This document shows, in pieces, positions 25,508-34,600 of a stretch of DNA of 64,000 bases. Within the stretch, counting starts at the first letter, position 1. Every line of letters begins with the position of its first letter. The stretch covers positions 1,984,001 through 2,048,000 of the forward strand of contig JABTUN010000001.1 in the NCBI GenBank assembly GCA_015075365.1, read 5' to 3'. A model generated the notes under the pieces. That model made no database searches and was not told the DNA's origin. It saw only the letters and a program-made list of their open reading frames with translations. The position numbers and the translations under genes were made by a program. The DNA is from Verrucomicrobiaceae bacterium (GTDB taxonomy: Bacteria > Verrucomicrobiota > Verrucomicrobiia > Verrucomicrobiales > Verrucomicrobiaceae).

Positions 25508-27034
25508 TCATTCAAACCGGATCGCATACACATCCGCGTCCTTGAGCGTGAAATGCAGCCGCACCGGCTTCCCGGCGAGCGAGCCGACATCGGTGCCGTT
25601 TTTCCACACCACGGTGCGTTCAAGTGAATCGCCGAAATGCTCCTCGCAATCGCTCAAGGTGAAGCCGGGCATCGGTTTGCCGTCCGCGTCCTGGATTTCG
25701 ACCTTCACACCACCGGCGGCGGAGGTGGCGAAGTTCATCGTGAGGGCTTTGCCGGTGAAGGTGAGCGGCTTGGTGACGAGTTCGCCGCCGCTCATCGGTG
25801 CGTGGATGGAGACGAAGCCATCCAGGCGCAGCGTGTAGCGGCGCAGTTCGCTGCTTTTGCCGGTCCAGTAGCTCTCGGTGGCGTAGAGGCTGAGTTCGTT
25901 CGGTGCGCCTTCCATGGATGACTTTGTCTCCACCGGATGCCACGCGATGTATTGATGGCCGTAGTTCCAGGTGCCGGGCCGCTCGATGCCGGGCGGGAGG
26001 AATGCCTCGTTCCAGCGCTTGAAGGTCACGCCATCACGACTCGCCATGAAGAGCCCCTCCGTGACGACCATGCCATAGCGGTCGCTGGCTTTGCTGCGCC
26101 ATTCGCGGTGCTCGCGTTCCGGCAGCGCCCGCATGCTCTCGGACCAACCACGCTCGAGGTAACGCGTGGGAAAGCCGAGCAGCACATGCGGTGCTCGATG
26201 ATACGGCTTCACTTGGTTCGTGTAGAGCGCCTCGCCGGGTGAATCGACATAGCGCAGGTCCTGCTGGTTTTCCCAAGTGATAAAATCCTTCGAGGTGGCC
26301 GTGCGGATGGCGCGGAGGCCGCTCGGCTTCCAGTTCTTCTCGTCCGTCGTGCCTTCGGTGAAGTAGCGCCAGTAGGCGCGATACAAACCGGCCTGTGCAT
26401 CCCAAAACGCGAGGTTTTGCGAATCAAACGCCCCATCCGTGATCACCGGCGCATCGGCCATCGGCGACCAACGAAGGCCGTCGGGCGATTTCAGCGCGAG
26501 GAGGCCTTTCGGCGAGTTCGAGCGCACGATGGCCTTGTATCTCGCCTCGGGTGGCGCGGCCGGGTTTTCGTCTTTGAAGACCGCCGGATGGCCGCCATCG
26601 GGATTCACCTTTCCCATCTTGCCATGCGGGATGACGATGTTGTTCGCCTTCGAGCCTTTGAACTCGTGCAAGCCGAGCTCCGGCTTCCGCCAATGAATGC
26701 CGTCATCGCTTTCGGCGTAGCAGGTGAAGAGCGGATGCTCGCCCGTGTTCACCTTCCCCGGCGCGGTGACCGTGAGCTGCCACGATTTGTAATACATGCG
26801 GTATTTGTCGCCATCCTTGAAGACACTGTGATAGCCGCTGCCGCTGCCCTCCCATGGCGCATCATGTGTGATGGCGATCTCCTGCGGCTGCGGATGATGC
26901 AGGCGCTGCTCCGCCTTGCCGGTCATCTTCTCGATCAAAAAGTCATCCACGAACAACTCGCGGCGCGAGCCGATGGCGATGGGATCGGCGGCGAGGGGTG
27001 AAACGGTCAGGAGAGCAAAGAGGAGCTGCTTCAT
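25508..27034 (-). CDS. Exported GH32/43-like five-bladed propeller protein
   Basis: A 508-residue protein with a signal peptide (MKQLLFALLTVSPLAADP). The body resembles the five-bladed beta-propeller of glycoside hydrolase families 32/43/68: an early acidic segment (SRRELFVDDFLIE), repeated W-x-x-x-D and Y-R-x-Y blades (KYRMYYKSWQL, SDDGIHWRKPELGL, PEARYKAIVRS, SPDGLRWSP), and a C-terminal beta-sandwich-like part. Many planctomycete and verrucomicrobial genomes have similar exported proteins of unproven activity. Catalytic acid residues cannot be assigned with certainty. It faces away from the ceramidase-like gene across a 103-base gap that is largely filled by an inverted repeat. Confidence 0.75.
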   Translation of the reverse strand: MKQLLFALLTVSPLAADPIAIGSRRELFVDDFLIEKMTGKAEQRLHHPQPQEIAITHDAPWEGSGSGYHSVFKDGDKYRMYYKSWQLTVTAPGKVNTGEHPLFTCYAESDDGIHWRKPELGLHEFKGSKANNIVIPHGKMGKVNPDGGHPAVFKDENPAAPPEARYKAIVRSNSPKGLLALKSPDGLRWSPMADAPVITDGAFDSQNLAFWDAQAGLYRAYWRYFTEGTTDEKNWKPSGLRAIRTATSKDFITWENQQDLRYVDSPGEALYTNQVKPYHRAPHVLLGFPTRYLERGWSESMRALPEREHREWRSKASDRYGMVVTEGLFMASRDGVTFKRWNEAFLPPGIERPGTWNYGHQYIAWHPVETKSSMEGAPNELSLYATESYWTGKSSELRRYTLRLDGFVSIHAPMSGGELVTKPLTFTGKALTMNFATSAAGGVKVEIQDADGKPMPGFTLSDCEEHFGDSLERTVVWKNGTDVGSLAGKPVRLHFTLKDADVYAIRFE

Positions 27035-27055
27035 GACAGGACTACGCAGACAGAT

Positions 27056-27131
27056 GGTAAAATAATGACGGGTAAAATGATGTTCTGAAGGATTCCTGCT
27101 TCCCCATCATTTTACCCTTCATCATTCTACC
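27056..27131. repeat. Inverted repeat with 13-14-base units in a divergent promoter gap
   Basis: Left arm 27056-27082 contains two copies of GGTAAAATRATGA. The right arm 27105-27131 has the same pair on the other strand, with three mismatches over 27 bases. The loop is 22 bases. The element fills most of the 103 bases between two divergent start codons; its right edge is six bases from the ATG at 27138. Any promoter for either gene has to overlap it. Confidence 0.85.
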
Positions 27132-27137
27132 ACTCTG

Positions 27138-28568
27138 ATGAATCCCTCCCGCACCGAAGACCCTACGCCGCAGAGCCGCTGCCGTTTCGCGTTGAAGTGG
27201 TGCGACATCACGCCGCCCGCCAACATCTACCACCGGATGTGGGGCGCGGCGAAGCATGAACGCGCCACCGGCATCCACCGGCCGCTGCGAGCCACCGTGA
27301 CCATCTTTGCGCCGATGGAAGGCAGCGAGCGGCAGATCCTGCTCGCACTCGATCATTGCGTCATGGGAGCCACCGAGCACGCGAATCTTGTCGCGAAGGC
27401 TGCGGAGATCGGCTGTGTGGCGAAGGAGGAGATTCTCGTCGTCTTCTCTCACACGCATGGCGCGGGCTTGATGGGCCTGGATCGGGCGAATCTGCCCGGC
27501 GGCGATCTCATTCCGCCGTATTTGCAGTCGCTCGGCGAAAAGGCGGGCGCTTTGATCCGCGACGCCATCGCGTCGCTTCAGCCCGCGGGCATCGTGTATG
27601 GCCGTGGGAAGTGCTCGCTGGCCACGCATCGCGATTTTTGGGACGGAAAGCAGTTCGTGTGCGGCCACAATCCCGGCGTGCCTGCCGACGACACCGTCAT
27701 CGTCGCCCGCGTGACCGATGATGCAGGCCAAATGCTCGCCAGCATCGTGAACTACGCCTGCCATCCCACCACGCTCGCGTGGGAAAACACGCTCATCAGC
27801 CCCGACTACATCGGCGCGATGCGCGAACTCGTCGAACGCGACACCGGCGCTCCGTGTTTGTTCCTGCAAGGTGCCAGCGGCGAACTCGGCCCGCGAGAAG
27901 GTTTCGTCGGCGACACCGCCGTGGCGGATCGAAACGGCCGCGAACTCGGTTACGCCGCGCTTTCGGCTCTCACCTCCCTTCCCGCCGCCGGGACAACCTT
28001 CGTTTATGCCGGCCCCGTCGTCTCCGGAGCCACGCTCGGCTCGTGGAAGCATCAAAGCATCGATCTCGCCGAAAAAGCCACCTGGAAGCTCCAGCGCTGG
28101 CACGAGCCGTTGAAGTATCGCCCCGGCCAGCCAACCATCGAGCAAACCCAGGCGGAGCTCGATCAATTCAAAGCCGCCGAAGCCGCCGCCCGTGCCGCTG
28201 GCGATGAAACTCGCGCCGCCGACTGCCGCGCCATGGCCGAACGTAAAACCCGCCTCCTCCATCGCCTCCACCAGCTCCCACGCGGCGAAACCTATCCGCT
28301 CCAGGTCGTCCTCTGGCACGTCGGCGATGCGATCTGGCTCGGCGTCCAAGGCGAAAGTTACTCCCTCCTCCAAACCGAGCTCCGCCGCCGCTTCCCCGAC
28401 AAAATCATCCTCATCGCCACCATCGCCGCTGATTGGGGTGCCAGCTATCTCCCACCCCGCGAGCTTTACGAAACCGGCATCTATCAAGAGAGCATCGCCG
28501 TCGTCGCAGCGGGGAGTTTGGAGCAGTTGATTGAAGCGGTGACGGAGCGCATCACGGTAAATGTGTGA
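27138..28568 (+). CDS. Neutral/alkaline non-lysosomal ceramidase N-terminal domain protein
   Basis: A 476-residue protein resembling the N-terminal catalytic domain of neutral ceramidase. Recognisable segments are CDITPP at the start, FSHTHGAG (histidines of the zinc site), NYACHPTT, and QGASGELGPREG in place of the usual nucleophile loop. There is no signal peptide, so it appears cytoplasmic, unlike authentic ceramidases. Single-domain relatives are frequent in planctomycetes and verrucomicrobia and have no demonstrated ceramidase activity, so hydrolysis of another amide is quite possible. The start at 27138 lies directly behind an inverted repeat; no clear Shine-Dalgarno sequence is visible. 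Confidence 0.78.
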   Translation: MNPSRTEDPTPQSRCRFALKWCDITPPANIYHRMWGAAKHERATGIHRPLRATVTIFAPMEGSERQILLALDHCVMGATEHANLVAKAAEIGCVAKEEILVVFSHTHGAGLMGLDRANLPGGDLIPPYLQSLGEKAGALIRDAIASLQPAGIVYGRGKCSLATHRDFWDGKQFVCGHNPGVPADDTVIVARVTDDAGQMLASIVNYACHPTTLAWENTLISPDYIGAMRELVERDTGAPCLFLQGASGELGPREGFVGDTAVADRNGRELGYAALSALTSLPAAGTTFVYAGPVVSGATLGSWKHQSIDLAEKATWKLQRWHEPLKYRPGQPTIEQTQAELDQFKAAEAAARAAGDETRAADCRAMAERKTRLLHRLHQLPRGETYPLQVVLWHVGDAIWLGVQGESYSLLQTELRRRFPDKIILIATIAADWGASYLPPRELYETGIYQESIAVVAAGSLEQLIEAVTERITVNV

Positions 28569-28643
28569 AATGGCTTCCAGCACCCTTCAAAGATACCGGT
28601 GATTGAGAAGCGTTGATTCTGCTAGGCGTTCTACACAACTCAC

Positions 28644-29153
28644 ATGAATTCGAACTCTCTAAAAGCGCAACTTTCAGGCGCTGCCCTTGGCAGCTACGTT
28701 ACCGATCTCACAATCAATGCTGATTGGGTTTCGTATCGACACCCCGATTATCCGTGGACGAGTGCCTCTCTCATCGAGCAGCGCTTCAACAACTCAGGAC
28801 AGACAGCCTACTACGTCGCGAGCGGAGACTACGTCGGCCAGGTAGAAGTTCCAAACCACTACGAACGTGTGAAGTGCAGCTTGGCAGCGCATACAGTCAA
28901 GGTATTCGACCTGCACCGCTTTTCCGAGGACTATGGTTATACTGATAAGTTCGTTCAGGAACGGTCCGCTGGAGGCTGGCACGTCTGCCACGAGGTCTCT
29001 GATTTCCTAACCTCCAACTTTGGAATCTCGGGCCTTCTCTACCAAAGCGCCGCCGCTCACGCCGACGGTCAGTTCGGTTACTGCGTAGCGATTATTCCTG
29101 GGCGTGAGCAGCAGTTGCCAAGTGACTTTTTCATCCCAGCGCAAAACAGCTAG
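28644..29153 (+). CDS. RES-like domain protein (possible NAD-phosphorylase toxin relative), orphan
   Basis: A 169-residue soluble protein. The order of features is reminiscent of the RES domain: an Arg followed by a short Asn/Gly-rich turn and a Tyr-rich strand ([15 protein letters not shown]47), a Glu in the next strand-helix (VEVP, E68), and a Ser in [10 protein letters not shown] (S135) followed by a hydrophobic strand (YCVAI). RES proteins degrade NAD+ and usually come with a Xre-like antitoxin; none is encoded next to this gene. Base composition is clearly lower in GC than the genes on either side, suggesting transfer. It ends just before the galactonate-dehydratase-like gene. The family call is tentative. 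Confidence 0.5.
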   Translation: MNSNSLKAQLSGAALGSYVTDLTINADWVSYRHPDYPWTSASLIEQRFNNSGQTAYYVASGDYVGQVEVPNHYERVKCSLAAHTVKVFDLHRFSEDYGYTDKFVQERSAGGWHVCHEVSDFLTSNFGISGLLYQSAAAHADGQFGYCVAIIPGREQQLPSDFFIPAQNS

Positions 29154-29166
29154 AACTCCTCACCCC

Positions 29167-30345
29167 ATGAAAATCACCGCCATCGAAACGCTCGTCTGCC
29201 ATGCCCGGATGCGAAACTGGGTGTTTGTCAAAGTCGTCACGGATCAGCCCGGCCTCATCGGCTGGGGCGAGGCGACGCTGGAGTGGCACACGCGGAGCAT
29301 CGTCGGCGCGATTGAAGACATGTCCCACCTGCTCATCGGCGAGGACCCGACGCGGGTGGAGTACCTCTGGCAGATGATGTATCGCCAGCACTTCTGGCAT
29401 GGGCATGGCATCGTGCGGGCCACGGCCATCGCAGGCATCGACCTCGCGCTGTGGGACATCGTGGGCAAGGTGGCGAACATGCCGCTCTCGAAGGTGTTTG
29501 GCGGTCCGGTGCGGGATTGGGTGCGCACCTACTGCCATCTCGGCGGCGGGAAGATGGAGGACTTTTATCAAACGCCCGCTGACAACGCGAAACGCTTCGC
29601 CGAACTCGCGCAGCAAGCCGTGGCGGATGGTTACACGGCCTTTAAAAGCATGGCGGTGCCAAGCACGATGCCCATCGAAGGCATGAAACCTGTCCGCGCC
29701 GCGGCGGCGGCCGTCGCTGCGATGCGCGAGGCCGTGGGACCGGACATCGACATCATGGTCGATTGCCATGCGCGGCCCTCGCCGGCCATGGGCCTCAAAT
29801 TCGGCAAGGCGCTCGATGATTTCGGCCTCTACTTCTTCGAAGAGCCTTGCTGGCCGGAGGCGGTCGATGGCCTGGCGAAGATCAACGCCGCGCTCACCAC
29901 ACCCGTGGCCAGCGGCGAGCGCGTGACGAACCTGGAGGCCTTCAAAGACATGTTTGAGAAACGAGCCGTCGAGATCTGCCAGCTCGACATCACCCACTGC
30001 GGCGGCCTCAGCGCCGCGAAACGCATTGCCGCGCTCGCGGAGGCCCATCGCATCGCTCTGGCTCCGCACAATCCGCAGGGCCCCGTCAGCACCGCCGCGT
30101 CGCTCGAATTCGGCTTCTCACAGCCGAGCTACATCATCTGCGAGACCGTGCACAACGACGTGCCCTGGCGGCAGGACGTGGTCGAGGAAGGCTTCGTCAT
30201 CGAGAAAGAAGGCCGCATCGTCCGCCCGAACACCAAGCCCGGCCTCGGCATCACCATCAACGAGGCCGAGGTGAAGAAGCATCCCTTCCAGCAGGAGATC
30301 GTCCTGCGCGAGTTCAGCCCGGATGGCGCGGTGACGGACTGGTGA
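29167..30345 (+). CDS. Galactonate dehydratase-like enzyme of the enolase superfamily
   Basis: A 392-residue mandelate-racemase/muconate-lactonizing type enzyme. Metal ligands are visible as D in MVDCHARP, E in FFEEPCWPE and E in SGERVT. The D-x-H in VDCHAR and the later APHNPQGP histidine are the pattern of D-galactonate dehydratase (DgoD), which uses them as base and acid. The start at 29167 (MKITAIETL) matches the family; the frame extends into the previous gene. An MFS carrier of the sugar-acid type starts five bases after its stop codon, so uptake and dehydration of a hexonate are probably one unit. The exact sugar acid is uncertain, since relatives act on several. Confidence 0.85.
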   Translation: MKITAIETLVCHARMRNWVFVKVVTDQPGLIGWGEATLEWHTRSIVGAIEDMSHLLIGEDPTRVEYLWQMMYRQHFWHGHGIVRATAIAGIDLALWDIVGKVANMPLSKVFGGPVRDWVRTYCHLGGGKMEDFYQTPADNAKRFAELAQQAVADGYTAFKSMAVPSTMPIEGMKPVRAAAAAVAAMREAVGPDIDIMVDCHARPSPAMGLKFGKALDDFGLYFFEEPCWPEAVDGLAKINAALTTPVASGERVTNLEAFKDMFEKRAVEICQLDITHCGGLSAAKRIAALAEAHRIALAPHNPQGPVSTAASLEFGFSQPSYIICETVHNDVPWRQDVVEEGFVIEKEGRIVRPNTKPGLGITINEAEVKKHPFQQEIVLREFSPDGAVTDW

Positions 30346-30349
30346 TCTC

Positions 30350-31591
30350 ATGAAACCCACCCGCATCCGCTTCGTCGTCCTGGCCGCGCTCTGCTCGGCG
30401 GCAGCGCTGGCGTATTTCGTGCGGAATGGCGTGGCTCCGGCGGAGAGCACGATCAGGGCGGACCTGGGACTCACGAAGGAGCAGTCGGGCATGATGATGA
30501 GCGCGTTTTTCTGGCCGTATGCGCTGTGCCAGATCCCGGCGGCGATGCTGGCGCAGCGGCTCGGGGCGCGTTGGTCTCTGGCGCTCTATGCGGTGATGTG
30601 GTCGCTGGCCACGGCCGGCTTTGCGCTGGGGCAACTCGGCTGGATGACCGCATCGCGGGCCTTCATGGGCGTGGCGCAGGCGGGACTGGTGCCGGTGGCG
30701 GTGGGCGTGATGGCGCGCTGGTTTCCCAAGACGGCGCAGGCTACCGCTGCGGGCGCGTTCAGCGGGTTCATGTCCGCAGGCAGCATTGTGGCGGCCCCGC
30801 TGACGGCGTGGCTGGTGATGGACCTGGGCTGGCGTTGGATGTTTGTGCTGTATGCGATTCCCGGTGTGCTGTGGGCGGCGTGGTTTGCCTGGTGGCATCG
30901 TGACGATCCGGCCCGGCATCCGGCGGTAAACGCGGCGGAACTGGAGCGCATCGGGCCAGCCGGTGCCAAAGCCGGGAATGATGCCGCAACAGGAGTCTGG
31001 CGTGCCTTGGCCGTCAATCCGGCGCTGTGGTTGCTGTGCTTGCAGCAGTTCTGCCGCGCGGCGGGCTACATCTTCTTCGCGAGCTGGTTTGCGACCTATC
31101 TTCAGGAGGCGCGGGGCATCACGCTGGTGAAATCCGCGTGGCTGACCACGCTGCCGCTGCTGGCGGATGTGGCCGGCGGCTTTTCCGGCGGGCTGATCTC
31201 GGACGCGCTGCTGCGCCGCACGCGGAGCCGCCGCATCGCGCGCCAGGGCATGGCGATGGCGGCGCTGCTGCTGTGCGCGGCGCTCATTTTCACGGCGTGG
31301 TTCGTCGCCGATCCGGTGCTGGCCGTGCTCGTGATCAGCGCGGGCATGTATTGCGCCGGGGTCGTGAATCCGTGCTTCTCCGCCACGCTGATGACCTGCG
31401 GCGGACCTCACGCGGCGACATGGAGCGCCGTTACGAACATGTGCGGGAATTTCGGCGCGGCATCGTTTCCGATCCTCGTGCCCTGGCTGATCGCGCATGC
31501 GGGCGGCTGGGACGCGGTGCTGGCGGGATTTGGCTCCATTTACATCCTGGCGGCGCTGCTGTGGGCGCTGCTGCGGGGCGGGCGGGAGTGA
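30350..31591 (+). CDS. MFS transporter, anion:cation symporter (hexuronate/hexonate) type
   Basis: A 413-residue major facilitator with twelve predicted helices. The segment ESTIRADLGLTKEQSGMMMSAFFWPYALCQIPAAMLAQRLGAR after the first helix is typical of the anion:cation symporter family that carries galactonate, glucarate and hexuronates with protons. The conserved loop after helix two reads LAQRLGARWS. Its start codon is five bases after the stop of the galactonate-dehydratase-like gene, so translation may be coupled. This pairing supports a sugar-acid substrate. The next gene begins 64 bases downstream. Confidence 0.85.
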   Translation: MKPTRIRFVVLAALCSAAALAYFVRNGVAPAESTIRADLGLTKEQSGMMMSAFFWPYALCQIPAAMLAQRLGARWSLALYAVMWSLATAGFALGQLGWMTASRAFMGVAQAGLVPVAVGVMARWFPKTAQATAAGAFSGFMSAGSIVAAPLTAWLVMDLGWRWMFVLYAIPGVLWAAWFAWWHRDDPARHPAVNAAELERIGPAGAKAGNDAATGVWRALAVNPALWLLCLQQFCRAAGYIFFASWFATYLQEARGITLVKSAWLTTLPLLADVAGGFSGGLISDALLRRTRSRRIARQGMAMAALLLCAALIFTAWFVADPVLAVLVISAGMYCAGVVNPCFSATLMTCGGPHAATWSAVTNMCGNFGAASFPILVPWLIAHAGGWDAVLAGFGSIYILAALLWALLRGGRE

Positions 31592-31655
31592 GATGGCATG
31601 GATGTCTTGCCGCTTGGCGGCGTATTCAAAGGCGTCTATCCTCCGCTCCACGTTG

Positions 31656-34600
31656 ATGCGCCCTCCAGCGTCCATTTTCCTGTCCCTCACCCTCGCCTGC
31701 GTGCTGGGCGCGGGTTTGTCGGCACAAGACGCGCCGAAAGTGTGGTCGGAGCGCGAGACGCGGCTGGCGAATGAATATCTGGCCTTGCTCGTGCAGCAGC
31801 CGGAGTACGGGCGCGTGGTGGACCTGCTGTGGACGCTCTATGAGAAGCACGATTCGACGGGGCTGCTGGTGGAAAATGTGTCGCAGCAGGCGGCGGCGCA
31901 GCGGCATCCGTCCGTGATGCTTGTGCATGGGCATCTGCTGCGGCGCGCGGGGGATGTGAAGGCGGCGGCGGCGCTCTACGACGAGGTTTTGAAGCGGGAG
32001 GGGGCGAATGTGTTCGCGCTGCGCAGCCGTGCGGACGTGGCGGTGGAGCTGAAGCAGCCGGACACGGCCATGGCGCTGCTCAAACGGCTGGCGGAGGCGC
32101 AAAAGGAGACGGCGGCCCCTGTGTGGCTGGAGATCGGCAATCTGGCGCTGGGCAGCGGCAACAATGCGGAGGCGGCCACCGCGTGGGAAACGGCGGCGAG
32201 GCTGCAGCCGGCTGATTTCACGCTGGCGCGGCAGGTGGCGCAGTTGCTGTTGCAGGCGGGATTCCCGGAGCGCGCGGCGGCGTTTTTCTCGAAGCTGGCG
32301 GATCAGAAGGACCCGCAGCGGAAACTCGACGCGCTGTATGATCTGGCGCGAATCTACGAGCACGCGGACCAGTTCCCGAAGGCGGACAAGGCGCTGCGCG
32401 ACGGCCTGGCGCTGCTGCATTTCCGCGACGGCCGCTATCTCGACTTTTTCCGCCGCCGTGTGCGCCTGCATGAGCGCTTTGGCGCGCTGGACGAGCTGAA
32501 AAAGGAGCTGGAGGCCGCCGCAAAGGCGGATCCGCCGTCCGAGCAGGCGGTGATTGACGCGGCGCGGTTTTTTGAGATCACCGTGGAGCTGGACGAGCAT
32601 GTAAAATGGCTGCGTGCGATCGTGAAGGCCGTGCCGCAGGTGGACGACTACCGCTGGCAGCTCGTGCGGGCGCTGCTGGACCACGAGGGCGCGGCGGAGG
32701 CGGCGAAGCTGCTCGATGAGCGCTTGAAAAACGACGGCAGCGACCTGCCAGCCCTGGTGCTGCTGCGCTGCGAGGCGGATCTGCGCGGCGCGGACACGGA
32801 GGGCGCGGTGAAGCGGCTGACGCGGCTGCTGGAGGCGCAGAACAGCATCGAGGTGGAGAAGCAGGTGCTCATGTTTGCGCAAACACGCGCTCTCGATGCG
32901 GTGATCGAGAGAATCCTGCGCGCGCGGGTGGTGCGTGATCCGCAGAAGGCGGAGGCCGTTTTTGAACTGGCGGCGTTTTACCGCGCGCACCGTGATGTGG
33001 TGGCGGAGGACCGCCTGCTGCGCGCGTTCACCACCAGCGCCGGAACAGAGGAGGAGAGGCAGAAGCGGCTGGCGGACGCTTCCGCCTTCCTGGCCGGGAG
33101 CAACAACCTGGACAGCGCGATCATCCTGGCGCGCGAGGCGGTGGGGAAACCAGGCGCGGGGCGCGCGGCGTGGCTGCACCTGGCGGATTTGCTGGCGGAG
33201 CAGGGCGACCATGACGAGGCGGCGGAGTGGCTCGAAAAGGCCTGGGCGGCGAGCACGACGGACGAGGAGCGCATCGACGCGGACGAGCGCCTGTTTTCGA
33301 TTTTGATGGGCGGCAAGGAGGCGCGGACGAAGGACCAGGGCGTCGCGGTGGAGTTCAAACTTCCGGACGCCTTCACCGGCGCGGGTTTTGGACAAAACAA
33401 GCCGGATGAGCCGGGCAGGCAGCCGCTGCCGGAGGCGGTGGCTCGCCATGCGGAGGCGCTGCTGGCGCGTGCGGCCCAAAGCAGCACGGATGCGGACCGC
33501 GTGCGCGCGTTGTGGTGGGCGCTGAAGACGGATCGTGTGGATGACGCGTATGCGATGCTGCAGGCGCTGCAGTTCGATACCGCGGGTCGTGCGCGCGCGT
33601 TGTCGCCGGTGGTCGAGACGCTGAAGCTCGATCTGGCGGTGGCGGATGAGAATCTGGCGCTCCAGGAGAGGCAGTTGCGCCGCCTCATGGAGATGGATCC
33701 GGCGGGTCGCGTCCGCCACACGCTGCGGCTGAGCGAGCTGCTGCTGGAGACGGAGCGCCGCGCGAGCGCGGAGGTCGCCGGCTCCGGCTGGCGCACGCTG
33801 GCGGCCACGCCGGTGCCGGGCACGCAGGCCGCGCGCCTGCTGGAGCAGGCGTTCCGGGAGCAGCCGGAGTCCGAGCAGCTGCTCTCCGCGCTGACGCAGG
33901 TGTATTTGCTACAGCGCCGCGTGGAGGAGGTGCTGGCGCTGTGGACCCAGGCGGTGAAGCGCGCGGAGGGCACGACGGCCACGCTGCTGATGGAGCGTCA
34001 CGCGGACCTGCTGCTGCGCCTGCACCGCCTGGAGGAGCATGTGCAGGTGCAGGCGCGCCTGATGGAGCGGGAGACGGATGTGAAACGCCGGCGGGAGACG
34101 CTGCGCCGCTGCGTGGACCGCCTGACCTTCTCCGACGCGAACGGCGGCGAGCTGGCGCCCAGCGTGCTGCGCGACCGGTTGCAGATGGTGGAGCGCGCGC
34201 TGCGCGAGCTCGTGCAGCGCCATCCCTTCGACGGCTTTTACCACGAGGCGCTGGCGCAGGTGTACGAGCGCCAGGGCGACCATGCGAAGGCCTTTGCGAG
34301 CATGAAGCAGGCCTATTACACCGCGCCGGAGACGCCTTTCTCGCTGGATCAACTGCGCGAGGCGGCGATGAAGACCGGCGATCTCAAATCGGCCATTTAT
34401 TTCCAAAAGCAGATCGCCGCCGGCGCGCCGCCGGCGGAGCTGGCGGTGGAATCACGCCGCCTGGTGGAACTGCTGGAGCAGACCTTTCAAATTGACGAGG
34501 CGGACCGTGTGCGGCGGCGGCTGGAGAGCCGTTTTGCGCAGGATGTGACCGCGCTGGACGAGCTGGCGAAGTATTACCAGGCCTCCGGCCAGGACGAGGC

